The position numbers were made by a program, and so were the translations under genes. The notes under the pieces are model-generated. The model did no database searches and was not told where the DNA came from. It was given only the letters and a program-made list of their open reading frames with translations. A stretch of DNA of 64,000 nucleotides from Thermothelomyces thermophilus ATCC 42464 (Eukaryota; Ascomycota; Sordariomycetes; Sordariales; Chaetomiaceae): the NCBI RefSeq assembly GCF_000226095.1, contig NC_016478.1:734001-798000 (forward strand), in the 5' to 3' direction. How positions within the stretch are numbered: the stretch's first letter is position 1; each line of letters begins with the position of its first letter. This document shows positions 28,773-41,300 of this stretch, one piece after another.

Positions 28773-30365
28773 CTATGAGTCTAGCCCGAACACCTTGACC
28801 GTATTAGCCCACGCCGCCTCGCACACCTCCTCTAGGGAAACGCCCTTGATGCCCGCCACGATCTTGGCTACTCGCTCGATGGTACACGGCTCGTTGCGGC
28901 CCTTGACCATGGCGCCCTCCTCCCACTTCTCCTTCTTGACCACCTTGTACCGCTCTGGAACCTCGGGCTCTTTCTTCTGGTTCTTCTTTCCTTGTTGTTG
29001 TTGTTGCTGCTGCTGCTGCTGCTGCTTCTTTGGTTTCTCCTTCCTCTCCGGCTGCTCAACGTTCTCTTGCCCTTCCGAGGAATTTGTAGAATTGTTCGCC
29101 GCCGCCGCCGCCGCCGCCGCAGCCGGCGCAGCAACCTCGGCCTCTTCCGCAGCAATGGCCTCGGAAGCGGCCTTGGCCTTGGCCTCCCACTCGACAAGGT
29201 ACTTCCATCCCTCGTGACTCGGCCTGACCTCGCACCACGGGCCGTCCGTCTCGATCATCAGCCGGGACAGGTCGACCTCCCGCACAACCTCGCAGTTCTC
29301 GGCCGTCTTGAAGCTGCACCCGTTGATGCCGATGTACAGCCCCAGGTCCATGAGCTCGCGCATCTCGTCGACCGTGCCCGTGAAGCTGTGCACCACGCCG
29401 CCCTTCTCGAGGCGCTCCAGGCGCGGACCGAAGGCTTCCTTGAGCAGGCGGACGAAGTCGGCATGGGCGGCGCGCGAGTGGAGAAACAGGGGGAGCTGCG
29501 GCGTGAGGGAGGCAGCCAGGGCGAGCTGGGCGGCGAAGGAGTGGAGTTGCACTTCTTTGGAACAGTAGTGCAGGCGGTCGTAGTCGAGGCCGAACTCGCC
29601 AAAGGCGACGAGCCCCGGAGACGATGAGGACGTGTTGTTGCGGGCTTGGGTGATGAAGTCGCTCAAGTCGGCAATGATCTTGGTGCTGCGCTCGTGGTCG
29701 ACGCCCTCGCCGTCAGGTATGGGCTTTGACGGGTCCGGGTCGCAGGCGGGTGTGTGTTCGTCCTCCTCGCCTTCGCTCTGGCTCTCATCGTGGTGCTTGT
29801 GGTGGGAAGGGCTGAAGATGGAACTGCTGCAGGGGTGGATGCCGGCAGTTGAGAAGACGGTGCCCGCTGTAAATGCCAAGGGAGGAGCGTCAGTCCGTCC
29901 GTCCATCCGGGATTAATTAGGGTGAGAATATTTCGTAGGGAATAATAATACTCACGGAACTCCTTGGCGAGTTTGAGTGCGTCTCTCGAGCTCTTGAACG
30001 ACGAGCCGGTCACAATGAGTTTGGTACACCCGACCTCGACGGCCCTCCCCACGACCGCCTTCAGATCATCAGGATGTCTCTGTTTACCATGATAGCGGCC
30101 CCTGAAGATGGGGTCTGCCAAGTTGATGCCAATCTACGAGACCAAGATGGAGTATTAATTAGTAGGACTCCCATGAAAGGGAAGAGGAACAAGACGGTCT
30201 TACATCAATGTATCTCGGCGTATAAGCCGTGGCTGGTGTGCCGCTCGCTTGTTGCGTGTTGATTCTGGCCATTCTGGCAGTTGCAGATTGTTGGGGCACT
30301 GCTCCCAAGGTTGAAAGGTTCGCAAGTGAGTTCCGTAGCACTGAAACGGACGGCCTCAGTCTCAT
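28773..30365 (-). CDS. TatD family (TATDN1-like) metal-dependent nuclease
   Basis: Three exons, 30365-30204, 30133-29956 and 29866-28773, give 477 residues. Introns of 70 and 89 bases have clear signals. The protein follows human TATDN1 closely: IDIGINLADPIFRGRY, STAGIHPC, FGEFGLDYDRL with the metal-binding glutamate, LPLFLHSRAAHADF, GGVVHSFTGT, IETDGPW with the catalytic aspartate, and KGRNEPC. As in TATDN1, the first metal ligands are not the classical HxH pair. The family hydrolyses DNA and, in yeast Tat-D, is linked to apoptotic DNA breakdown. The first 45 residues are Arg/Ser-rich without acidic residues and may target mitochondria; a second start is M32. A roughly 75-residue insert carrying an Ala-rich run and 11 glutamines sits between the IETDGPW loop and KGRNEPC. 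The gene is divergent from RNR. Confidence 0.9.
28992..29135 (-). repeat. Glutamine and alanine codon repeats inside the TatD gene
   Basis: Eleven glutamine codons (six CAG then five CAA on the coding strand) lie at 28992-29034, and a GCC/GCG-type run coding for an Ala-rich stretch lies at about 29100-29135. Both are in the insert of the TatD protein. Confidence 0.9.
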
Positions 30366-31209
30366 AGTCTGTCTGTCAAAACGGCCTGTTCAATGAAGCA
30401 TTTCGCCTGTGGCTTTCATATATGTCTCCTTGTTGGTGGCCGGGGTCTTGATCGGAGCCGTCCTCATTCCTCGTTCCAGGGTGCTGTTTCCTCGCCGAGC
30501 CTAGCGTCCTCTAGGTGGAAGCGGTGCTTGGCATTTACGATTAGGCTGTGACTCGCTGCGGAGGCGTGTTGCCAAGGCGGCAGGGTCCTCACGCCGCCCA
30601 ACCCCACTGTCAAACACGCATGGCGGTTACATAAGCTGGCCATCGCATTTGTAACCCGACTCTGAGAGCAAAGCGGAGAGGGATATGGGGCCTTCGTCTC
30701 GGCCGACTGAACAGTAATTGTCATTTGAACAATACAGGCAGGTTGACGGAAGAGTACCATGTTCCTTCCCCAAATGTTCCCCGGAGTTGCGCGCTGCTGC
30801 CTGAAGGTCCAGGGCCCCGCAGCTGTTGTTGGTGGGGCATGATAGCATAGCGTTTGGCCGGTGGAAGCTGTTTGTTTAATGGGCGGGCTGCGGCGACGCG
30901 CCAAAAACCTGGCGGCACGCGTCCGACGCGGTCCACACAGCCCACGACTTAAAAGAGTGCAGAGCAGGGCGTGTTTTCATCTCTTCCACATCCTCCACAA
31001 ACATCACCCAACCATCATACGCGGAGGACGGTCTCAAACCGGGCTCCTCCTTTTTTTCCATCTTTGATCAAAATCTACCACACGCATAAGCAGTCAAGCA
31101 GCTGCATCAGTCCGTGTCGGACACTCATCATCCTCTCACACTCCCTTGCCCCTTCTTCATCTTCCATCACTCCCTCCATACCCCAGCCCACCCCGACAGA
31201 TTCGACGCC
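30366..31209. promoter_or_regulatory. Divergent TatD/RNR promoter with Mlu-box and E2F-like sites
   Basis: The 844-base spacer contains GACGCGCCAAAAA at 30895-30907, whose complement holds the E2F/MBF-like TTTGGCGC. ACGCGT follows at 30917-30922 and an ACGCGG at 30926-30931, all about 280-315 bases upstream of the RNR start. In yeasts, MBF acting on Mlu boxes drives S-phase transcription of RNR (S. pombe cdc22). Here the use of these sites is inferred. A CTTAAAAG at about 30947 could be TATA-like. The leader before 31210 is CT-rich. Confidence 0.5.
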
Positions 31210-34132
31210 ATGTACGTCAGGAAGCGCGGTATGTCTGCACCAGATTGCCTTCAAAGTACGACGGATACTGACTTCGCGTAGATGGGCGCCAGGAGCGCGT
31301 CCAGTTCGACAAGATCACAGCTCGCGTCTCGCGTCTGTGCTATGGTCTTGACATGGACCATGTCGACCCGGTCGCCATCACCCAGAAGGTTATCTCTGGC
31401 GTCTATGGCGGCGTCACAACAGCGCAGCTCGATGATTTGGTTAGCTTCCCCAATCCCGCAATTATTTTTTTTTTTTTTTTGGTTCTGCGAGTTAACCTCT
31501 GCCCCTCCCAGGCTGCTGAGACCGCTGCCTACATGACAGTCACCCATCCCGACTATGCCATTCTGGCCGCTCGGATCGCCGTTTCCAACCTCCACAAGCA
31601 AACAAAAAAGCAATGGTCCTCCGTCGTGAGCGACCTCTACCACTATGTGAACCCCAAGAACGGCAAGCCGTCACCCATGATTGCCAAGGAGACATACGAG
31701 TGCGTCATGCGGCACAAGGATGAGTTCGACTCGGCCATTGTCTATGACCGTGATTTCAACTACCAATACTTCGGCTTCAAGACCTTGGAGCGCTCATACC
31801 TCCTGAAGCTCGACGGCAAGATTGTCGAGCGCCCCCAGCACATGATCATGCGTGTTGCTGTCGGCATTTGGGGTGACAATGTCGAGCGTGTCATTGAGAC
31901 GTACAACCTCATGTCCAACAAGTTCTTCACGCATGCTTCCCCCACCCTCTTCAATGCCGGGACTCCCCAGGCCCAGCTCTCTTCGTGCTTCCTGGTCGAC
32001 ATGAAGGATGACAGCATCGAGGGTATCTATGACACCCTCAAGACCTGCGCTATGATCTCCAAGATGGCGGGCGGCATTGGCCTGAATATCCACCGCATCC
32101 GCGCGACTGGGTCATACATTGCCGGTACCAACGGCACCTCCAACGGCATCATTCCCATGCTCCGCGTCTTTAACAACACTGCTCGCTATGTTGATCAGGG
32201 TGGCAACAAGCGCCCGGGCGCCTTTGCCATCTACCTCGAGCCCTGGCATGCCGATGTTTTCGAGTTCCTGGACCTCCGCAAGAACCACGGCAAGGAGGAA
32301 GTCCGTGCCCGTGATCTCTTCTTGGCCCTCTGGATCCCGGATCTCTTCATGAAGCGTGTCGAGAAGAACGGCGAGTGGACGCTCATGTGCCCCAACGAGT
32401 GCCCGGGTCTTGCCGACTGCTACGGCGAGGAGTTCGAGGCTCTGTATGAGAGATATGAGAGGGAGGGCCGCGGCCGTAGAACCGTCAGGGCCCAGAAGCT
32501 GTGGTATGCCATCCTCGAGGCGCAGACCGAGACCGGCAACCCCTTCATGCTGTACAAGGACCACTGCAACCGTAAGAGCAACCAGAAGAACCTCGGTACC
32601 ATCCGCAGCTCCAATCTCTGCACCGAGATCATCGAGTATTCCGCTCCCGACGAGGTCGCCGTTTGCAACCTGGCTTCGCTGGCTCTTCCCCAGTTCGTTG
32701 ACTACAACGAGGGAGTGTATGACTTCAAGAAGCTGCACGAAGTCACCCAGGTCGTCGTTCGCAACCTGAACAGGATCATCGACATCAACCATTACCCGGT
32801 GAAGGAGGCTTACAACAGCAACATGCGCCACCGCCCCATCGGCGTCGGTGTCCAGGGCCTGGCGGATGCCTTCCTGGCGCTTCGCATGCCTTTCGAGTCG
32901 CCCGAGGCTCGCGAGCTCAACAAGCAGATCTTCGAGACCATCTACCATGCCGCTCTTACCGCCTCGTGCGACCTGGCCAAGGAGCAGGGTCCCTACTCGA
33001 CCTACGAAGGATCCCCCGTGTCCCAGGGTATCCTTCAGTACGACATGTGGAACGTCAAGCCGAGCGATCTCTGGGATTGGGATGCGCTCAAGGCCAAGAT
33101 CAAGGAGCATGGTGTCCGAAACAGCTTGCTCATCGCTCCCATGCCGACCGCCTCCACGTCTCAGATCCTGGGCAACAATGAGTGCTTCGAGCCCTACACG
33201 TCCAACATCTACCAGCGCCGTGTGCTGGCCGGCGAGTTCCAGGTTGTCAACCCTTGGCTTCTGAAGGACCTTGTCGACATGGGTCTCTGGTCCGACAACA
33301 TGAAGAACCGCATCATCGCCGAGGGCGGTTCCATCCAGAACATTCCCAACATCCCGGCCGACATCAAGGCCCTCTACAAGACCGTTTGGGAGATTTCCCA
33401 GCGCACCATCGTCCAGATGGCTGCCGATCGCGGAGCTTTCATCGATCAGTCCCAGTCGCTCAACATCCACATGCGTGAGCCGACCATGGGCAAGATCACC
33501 AGCATGCACTTCACTGGCTGGAAGCTGGGCCTCAAGACCGGCATGTACTACCTGCGCACTCAGGCTGCTGCGCAGCCCATCCAGTTCACCGTCGACCAGG
33601 AGGCGCTCCGCGTTCAGGATTCCGCCGTCAGCAAGACACCGGGGCTGAAGAAGCGCGGCCCTCTGGTCCCCAGCTACATGTCGTCGCCCACCGCAGTGCC
33701 GCGTCCCATGGCGTTGACCAGTAAGGAGAGCACGCCAAACGGCACCGCTAACGGCAGCGTCGCCACGCCCACCACCCCCCCTCCTCCCCTGACGCCAGTT
33801 AAGGACACCAAGCCTCGCGTCCTCGCTTCGCCGTCAAAGCCGCCTGCCTTCAAGGCCGACATCGACGAGGGCGACAGCCCCAAGACACTGCCTACCGAGC
33901 CCGCTGACAAGCCCAAGACGGAGGACATCGGTTCACCAGCGCTCGACTCCAAGAAGGATGCCGAGGACAACGAGGACGAAAGCAAGGAGCGCGAGATGGA
34001 TATCTACTCTGAGGCGGTTCTTGCTTGTGAGTTCATCATCCGCCAATATTCCTGATCTGTCAGTTATGCTGATTGAAACGCGATACAGGCAGCATCGAGA
34101 ACCCCGAGGCCTGCGTGATGTGCAGCGGTTAA
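31210..34132 (+). CDS. un-24: Ribonucleoside-diphosphate reductase large subunit (class Ia)
   Basis: Four exons, 31210-31228, 31282-31439, 31512-34026 and 34089-34132, give 911 residues. The enzyme reduces ribonucleoside diphosphates to deoxyribonucleotides with the small tyrosyl-radical subunit, in the cytosol. Residues 1-90 form the ATP-cone allosteric domain ([18 protein letters not shown]). The core shows the redox cysteine in [12 protein letters not shown], the catalytic [10 protein letters not shown] with [11 protein letters not shown], and [18 protein letters not shown]. The last exon codes for the flexible tail [14 protein letters not shown], whose CxxC pair re-reduces the active site. 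Residues about 757-895 form a Pro/Ser/Thr/Lys-rich linker. The N. crassa ortholog un-24 is 929 residues, and its C-terminal region also acts in heterokaryon incompatibility. Intron 2 is 72 bases, in frame and without a stop. Confidence 0.95.
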
Positions 34133-37100
34133 GTCTAATGGCCTGACGTTGGATGAGGCATGTGGCGATGTGGTGTGATGATGAGATCAGGATTCAGCAT
34201 GGTTGGGCTTCTTCTTTTTCGGTCTTCGGTTCGCAGGAAATTTCACAGGCATATACATGCGGGCACCCGAACGTCGTGGGCCGTCTACTGCGTGGACGGG
34301 CGACAAAGGGTACACACACACATATGGCGGGAAAGCAAGGGCATCAATCTCATACGATGGCTAGGCTTTCCTCGGGGCGGGTGTTAGGTTATGGGTACTC
34401 TTTTCTTGTCTTGTAATTTCAGATATGTTCTAGATGCACCATCAGAGCAATGAGCAGCGTTTGCGGGCGTCATTGTTTAGTTCTTGGGCTGGAGTTGTAC
34501 TGTCTATCCATACCCTTACCTATAACATCGGTCTCACAGATGACGCTCGTGATGATGAGGCAGCTTTGCAGCGGCGACAGCAGTTTGGAAAAGGGGAAGA
34601 CATATATGATGGTGCGCGCCGCCCAGCTCTCGACTCTGCCGTTGCACTCGTACAACTTAAGCCTGGCTCTCAGGTTGTTAGCGGGTAACATGGCCATGCT
34701 CTACAACCTCGCCTATCCCCATCCACGCCAATGCATAAATTCGTATTCAGTTCGTAAGGGCTGCAGGTGCGATGGGGTTATTGCATGGCATGCCAATGTC
34801 ACTACGCAGCTTGCAGACCATAGCATATGTAGGCGTGTATACTAGGCATTTCCCATCTACTCTGCAGGCTGGCGTTGCGCTGAGTTTTGCTAACTTCTTA
34901 CCGACCCAAGCAAGATGGCACAAGACGTTTCTTGACCTGCTTCAACTGACCAGAAATGGCTTTGACCACACTCATGACCGAATGACGTGCAGGATCTGGT
35001 CGCCGCTGTGGTGCGAACGAACGGAAAAGCCTTGGCAGGGGGGTTGGTGTCGCGACCCGGTGCCTTGATTTCCATCGTTACGTAGCTGAATGGGTATACG
35101 GATACAACTCGGCATCTGGGCTTGAAGATGGAGCCGAGCACTGCTAGAGGGGCAGAAAGACAGCTTGCTCAAAAAAAAAAAAAAAAAAAAAGGAAGGGAG
35201 GAGGGGGGGGGGGTTGCACAGGGGCAACTGCTTGTCATGTCGAACGTCACGCTGGGGGCTGGGCGCGCATGTGGTGGCTGGTGTGCCGTTCTGTGTGATC
35301 CTTCTAGACGAGGCTGGTGTCGCGGTTTTGGTATGAATTACATCTGCCCATTGTTGCACTAAAAAATGGCATTGCCGTGTCAGGCCGAAACGAGACCGAC
35401 CTGTTCTTGAAGGACGGCACCCGGATTGTCCCCCTCCTACAAGGCTTCATTGGGGCCAACACAATGGGAATGAGCTCCCCGCGATGCTTGTCGACAGCGG
35501 GCCATGGATCTCCGCGAGCACATGTCCCATCTTGAAGTGGCGCACAAGCATAGTACAACTAGGTTTCCATGCAAAAGATTGGTCGGTGTTGGTGACGCAG
35601 ATGCATCATGGAACGCCCAGTGTCACTGCTCGTTTCTCTTCCATGCTGGGGACAGTTCATCGGACGCGTTGAACTTTTCAGGGTATTCGGCATACGTGTG
35701 ACGTCGGTGGTAGAAAGTTTGGGCGAAATAGGTAACCTTTCCCGGTCGCTTCGTGGTGCGGATACACTTAAGGTCACGGCTGGACGCAACCTCCGTGGGT
35801 GGAGCGCATGCCAACTGGAAAACTTGGTATTGAACGTTTAATCCGGACTATGACTTCCGCCTCTAGACTATCATAGTAGGACGAAATAGCCCACATACGC
35901 ACTACGCGGGGGAATCAAGGGTATGCACCTTGAGAAAAGATAAAGCTTGCAGCTGGGTTGTCGGCTGTGATCCTGCGCGTTGGGCAGAGCGAGCTGCGGT
36001 CTGTGCGTCCCCCCGCTTGCCTTCCGTGCACGATCGGAGACCGCCGATTTTGACGATCTGGGCTCCAGCCTTTGCTCTGCTGTGGAGCTGCTGATGCCAA
36101 GTTCCCACCTTCCCAGCTGCGCCGGGGTTGCCCATGACAGGGGTCACTGCTGCAGACAGGGTACATGCAGATCCCGTAGCCATTGGCCAATGAGGAGCTG
36201 TCATGGCCAGCCACAGCCTGAGAAGCTCGACAACATCCACGGAAACCGGTTCGTGATGACATTGCACCGGACGGCGGCGGTGAACGTTGAATCTATCTCG
36301 GACACTTCGGTCTTCATGATGCACGGGTGGAAGATGATCCGTTTACACTGCTCCGTCAGTTGCCATGCCGTCATATTGTAGCAAATGCCTCCGCTTGGGG
36401 TAGCTACGACTCCACTAGAGCTGGCAGTGGAACCGCTACCTTCCTCGGGCACAGATACCAGTCCATCGCCTGTCCAACTCGGGGAAGTCGCACGTAGAGA
36501 GAAGCAGGGCGCCGAGCGCTGCACCGGGTGGTTAGGGAGGCCGGAAACCGAGCCAAACAAGAAACGCCGGCAAGCACGGCTGTCGAGGGAACGACGTGCA
36601 CTCGTTTGCGGTACAACGATGACACGCCTCCAGCGTCAACTCCTCCATCTCGATCAGCTTGCTTTCTCGGGCATCCCCGCCCATAGGATGGTTATTTGTG
36701 TGGCTGCATACCGAATCGTGACATGGCAGATGGGCACGGGATCCCGAGTGCAGGCCTGCCAGGGCAAACAGATGGGCTGTGCGGCAACGCAGTAGCGTCC
36801 TGTATCGGTCCCGTTTATTCGAAATAGCGTTGGCTATCTGTGGGCGCCAAGTGGCATCGGTCATCAAAAACGCTGCGGCAAAATCTAGGCTTGTCTCAAC
36901 TTCCCGTTTTGTGGAGAAACGACTTACAGCAGCCGCGCTGAGCCTTCGCCAGGTAGGTTCAGCAGTTAGCTGGTAAAATTACCGGCAGTGACGCACTTGG
37001 GTCTTCTTCCAGGAAGGAGCGATTGCCCTCCCTCTCACAAGCTATTCGTTGCCGTTGCTGTGACACGACTTCCGTTAGAATATAAGTCTTCGTAATGACT

Positions 37101-37447
37101 TCCTCGTACCCTCGCACCGCCTCCTCCACCATTTTCTTCTCCCACTTTCCATCTCCATTCTAAGGCCGCGCCTTCTAGAACACAAACGTTCGGTAGCCAT
37201 CCTGCGAAGTGATTGAAGACAATAACCTCGTGACGCGTTCACAGCTCCTCAATCCTCGCCGCCTGGCAACCGCCTTGATCTCTGGTCGACTCTCACAAGA
37301 CCTTAGTTTTCCCGCCCTCCCCACCACTCGCCAATCTTCAACCTACAAGCCTGACTCGGTTGAACTCGATTCTACGGCGCACGCCCCAACTCACATCTTC
37401 GACCTACACCTTTATTGAAAGACTGACGTGATCGTACAGATTTCACA
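34133..37447. other. 3.3 kb intergenic region
   Basis: No gene is recognised. The stretch holds the RNR 3' flank, an A run of 21 at 35171-35191 followed by a run of about 11 G, and scattered weak frames. From about 37090 the sequence turns CT-rich, which marks the leader of the CFEM gene. A TATA-like ATATAAG lies at about 37079 and an ACGCGT at 37234-37239. Confidence 0.55.
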
Positions 37448-38325
37448 ATGAAGAGAACCATCACCGCGATTTTCGCCGTTGCCGGCGCTGCCACCGTGGC
37501 TGCCGTCGACTTTCCTTCCAACATGCCAGATTGTGGCGTAAGCAAACCCTTCTTTCCCATACATGCTCTTTTATATCCCACCCGCTCTTTGTAACACGTA
37601 CGACGGTCGATGTTGACGAGAACAATGACAGAGGCTTTGCGGCACCAACATGTTTGGCAAAGCGGCCGAGCTTGGTTGCCAGGAGAACGACATTGCTTGC
37701 TTGTGCCGGAACAAGGACTTCGGTTTCGGTATTCACGACTGTACCATTCAGGTCTGCGACAGTGTCGACCAGGCCAACGTGGCCATCGACTGGGGCAACA
37801 GCCTCTGCGCAGGTGTCAACGTTCCGGCCAATATTCCCTCGGCTACCTCTGTCGCCGTGAGTATCCGCATCCCAAGGACGGTTTCAAAATGTGCCTTGCT
37901 AACGCTCAGGATTAGGGTCCCACTGGCGGCTCTGGTTCAGCCTCGAGCGCCCCTGTCACCAGCGAGTCGAGCGAGAGCGGCGAGGCTAGTGCCATCACCA
38001 CCAGCACCTGGACCTCGACCTTGTCCAGCAATTCGGCCACCACCACCGTCATTGGCGAGACCACCATCACGGGCACTGGCGGCGCGGGTGGTGCTACCTC
38101 GGCGGTTGAGTCCACCGTCACTTCACCTATTGTCTCGACGCGGACTGCTGTGACCTCGGTTTCTGAGCCTTCAACGACCACAAGCAGCGCACAGGTATGT
38201 TCCTTCGAGTCGCGGTGCACCAGTCGGGATGAGATAGCTAACTAGTTATCTAGGCCCCCCAAATGACCGCGGCTCCGGCTCTCGGTGCCCTCGCCGCCGC
38301 CGGCATTGCGTTTGCCTTTTTCTAG
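37448..38325 (+). CDS. CFEM-domain GPI-anchored cell-surface protein
   Basis: Four exons, 37448-37537, 37632-37856, 37916-38194 and 38254-38325, give 221 residues. All three introns (94, 59 and 59 bases) lie between codons. Exon 1 codes for the signal peptide (MKRTITAIFAVAGAATVAAV) and the first CFEM cysteine. Exon 2 completes the domain. The eight cysteines fit the CFEM spacing: C-G-R-L-C, 12 residues, C, then QENDIAC-L-C, DC, VC and LC. The aspartate in QENDIAC is at the position that binds haem iron axially in Candida Csa2. Exon 3 is a Ser/Thr-rich stalk, probably O-glycosylated. Exon 4 is almost only the C-terminal hydrophobic GPI signal (APALGALAAAGIAFAFF). CFEM proteins act in haem uptake, adhesion or host interaction, and which applies here is unknown. 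Confidence 0.93.
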
Positions 38326-41300
38326 ATGTTGATGGGCATGTGGGAAATACCAAAATGCGGGCAGATAATCTGATGATAATCTCTTTTTTCTTCGGTGGAT
38401 GCTTTACGACTGCACGAAGGTTGAGGCGGGAGGAAGGATGGCACCGATCTTAATGACTAGTGGACATAATTACGCATGAAAACCCAGCCGCTATGGCTGT
38501 TATCTTGCTTTGAGATCCCATTCATATGTCGGCAGTCTCTTGCTGGGAATCACTCTTTGTACGTATATGCAGAACTGGGAGTTACGGGATACGAAAAAAG
38601 TTGCCTACGCTGGACGAGCATGGCAGCTTTTTGCTTGCTCTGATATGACGGACCCAGGAGCTAACGGGGAAGTTGCAGAGCTAGGTAACCCAAAGAGATA
38701 ATTGTAAACCGCTCTTCTCTCGGTGACAGCACTGGTCGGCTTGTCCTGCATCATCAACGGGGCACCGGTTCTCCTTGTTACGAGACTCACACTAGAAGCC
38801 TTTGGCTCGCTCTCGTAATACAATATGCCGCAGGCTCTGGGAGGGATGGAGGCTCTAGAAATACAAGTATAGAGACTAGAAAGCCCTAGCAAGGCTCTTA
38901 TTCAAGGATGTGCCTCACGGCCTGGACTTGAAGCTGTATTTCGAATCTTTCAGGAGTCTCAGTCCCTATTTTGTCTACCTGGGAAGAGCTTTTAGATAGG
39001 GCCGGCCAGTTCCAAGCCCGGAGCGAGGCGCCACCTGTTTCTATCTCCGTAAAAGGCTCGGAGAAGCAAGCCCATATTGTGTGGTATGAAGTACGGAGGA
39101 TCTGGGATCAGGCCGTTGTAACTGTCTTCCATATTCCATATCATGTATCCATCTGAGCACTTGAGCCAAAGACGGCAATAATGTGGTTTCACCCCCCACT
39201 ACCTGGTTTTCTCTAGTACATCTGCCTTCTTTTTTTTTTCTTGTCTGATTATGACCTTGGGGAGAGCAGATGATCCCTCCTCGGGTGGTGTTGCGGAGAC
39301 GAACCGAAGACTGTCACACTCTAGGAAATGCCAGTGATTGAACCGCATGTGCATATATTTGCCTGAAGAAGTGTAGCTATTTCACTAAATCACAAACAGC
39401 CATAGTCGCGCCACCCTTGCGTGAAGTATGCGCTAAGAAGTGTGGTGTTGGATGTCCCTGCGGTGAGGAGATCCAGAGTCGGTCTATTTACAACGGTCTG
39501 CTCAGTATTTACCTGAGTAATTCGTTATCCGTTCTCTCAACGAGTATCTTAAAGGCCCCCCCCCCCCGGGGCCATTTCACCTGAGTATAAATAGGCCGTA
39601 CTCGTAGACCTCCCGAGGCATCCTGAGGACCAGAGGTTCCCATGAGGATCCTGGAATTTCGTTCAAGGTTACCCCCGAGGCGGGCAGTGGCTGGGCTAGG
39701 TATCTGGATACTCAGTACATGACTCGTACATACTGTTGTACTGCCCCTAGCCGGAGGCAACCTTTTTGGTCCCTGAAACGGAAAGGTTAAACCCGGCAGA
39801 GGAGCTGGGTTGTGTTGCAGCAGCGGGTGCGGCGCCTGCATGATAGGAAAGGTGAGAGAACGATACAAGATAGGTGCGATGGAGACGGGCGGTGAGACCG
39901 GCCATACGCAAGTTCTCGGACAGGCTTTGTGTTGCGGACTCGGGCAAGTGACCCAGCAAAAGGGGGGGGGAGGGGGAGGGAAGAGGGTAGGGTGATGGTG
40001 GCGTATTACATTGACGGCGGCTGAGCCCGGGCACGGAGCCGGCCATTCAGTGCTGTCGTCGTCAGCAAGGTGGCGTTGGACCGCAACTCACTGCCCGGTC
40101 CGGGCTTCAACGACGGTCGGGGATACAACCTGAGTACCGAGATCAGCGGCGGGAGTGCGGGAGTGGGTGCGGAGGCGTGGGGGATCAGGCCACTGCCTCG
40201 AGCCGGCGGTTTGATCTGCGCGCGTGCATAGTGTACTGACGCCCGGGTGGGTATCGCAGTGCCCGCCGCGTTGCCGTGCCGAGTGTGCGCCGTACGGAGT
40301 ACATTTGTAGGTACGTATGTACGTTTAACACACACGCACGCACACGCACGCACACTGCCCCAGGTTGATTCTCACCAACATCACCATTCCACACGGGGCC
40401 GATGGCGCAAAACGCACCCAGTGTCGCTAGAGAACGGAGGAATCCAGCTCGATCATGGCAACCGCCCTTCCTAGTGAATAGGTAGCCACCAAATATTTCC
40501 TCATCGTCTCGTCTCAAAGCAACGCTGCCTGTTATCATCAGGTCAGAAGACACTTCCCTCACAGCCCAGCCGAGAGCTGACGTTACCCGATCCGGCCCTC
40601 GTTTACCTTGTGAGTTGCTAGCAGGCCTAGAGAGAACGGGCGCTATTAGCGTCGAAGGCACCGAGGCTTCCCCTCCTCCACTCCGTCTTTCCTTCCCCAC
40701 CTCCCCCTTCCCTTCCCTTCCTTCTTTCCTTGGACTTCTTGTAAACCTTTCTCTGAAAGCACCACACATCCTTTTACCTAGACAGGCGTAGTCCCCTCTG
40801 GAAATGTCTCGGAGTGCTCAGCGCTTTGCCGTGACCCGAGTGAAGCATGCACACAGGAAATGTTACAGTGCAGTGATGGCAGCACGGTGGTCGAGAGAGT
40901 GACTGGTATATACCACACCCTACGCGCACCTTCTTTCTATGTTCACTTTGGTCATGGAATGGATGCGGATGGGTTGAGATCCGGATAATCGGCCGCTCTC
41001 TTCCCCCCCCACCTTTCTCCCCTCCGTTTCTCCCTTCTCTCATTCTGGGGGGGGCCGCAGGTCGGAAGAAGGATGGTGGTGTTGAGGGGGGTTTCAGAAA
41101 TGCAGCGCCCACAGTGTGCAAGTCGAACCTTCAACCATCTCATCCTGGCCCATGGAGACTGTGCGGTTACTGTGTATGCGAGGGCGAACGCAACTTGGAA
41201 TCTCTGCAAGGATACTACTACACAGTAGTGTAGCACTTCGCACAGAGCAGCAGTAGGTATCCGTAGTTGGAGGGTCAATGGAGGTACCCCGGTACTTTGC

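Noticed and set aside
32112-33509. A 465-codon minus-strand frame opposite RNR
   Set aside because: RNR is unmistakable on the plus strand, and the antisense frame follows its codon bias.
40310-40355. CA/CG-rich tract (ACACACGCACGCACACGC) as possible telomere-like repeat
   Set aside because: It is a short imperfect microsatellite and does not match the fungal telomere unit TTAGGG.
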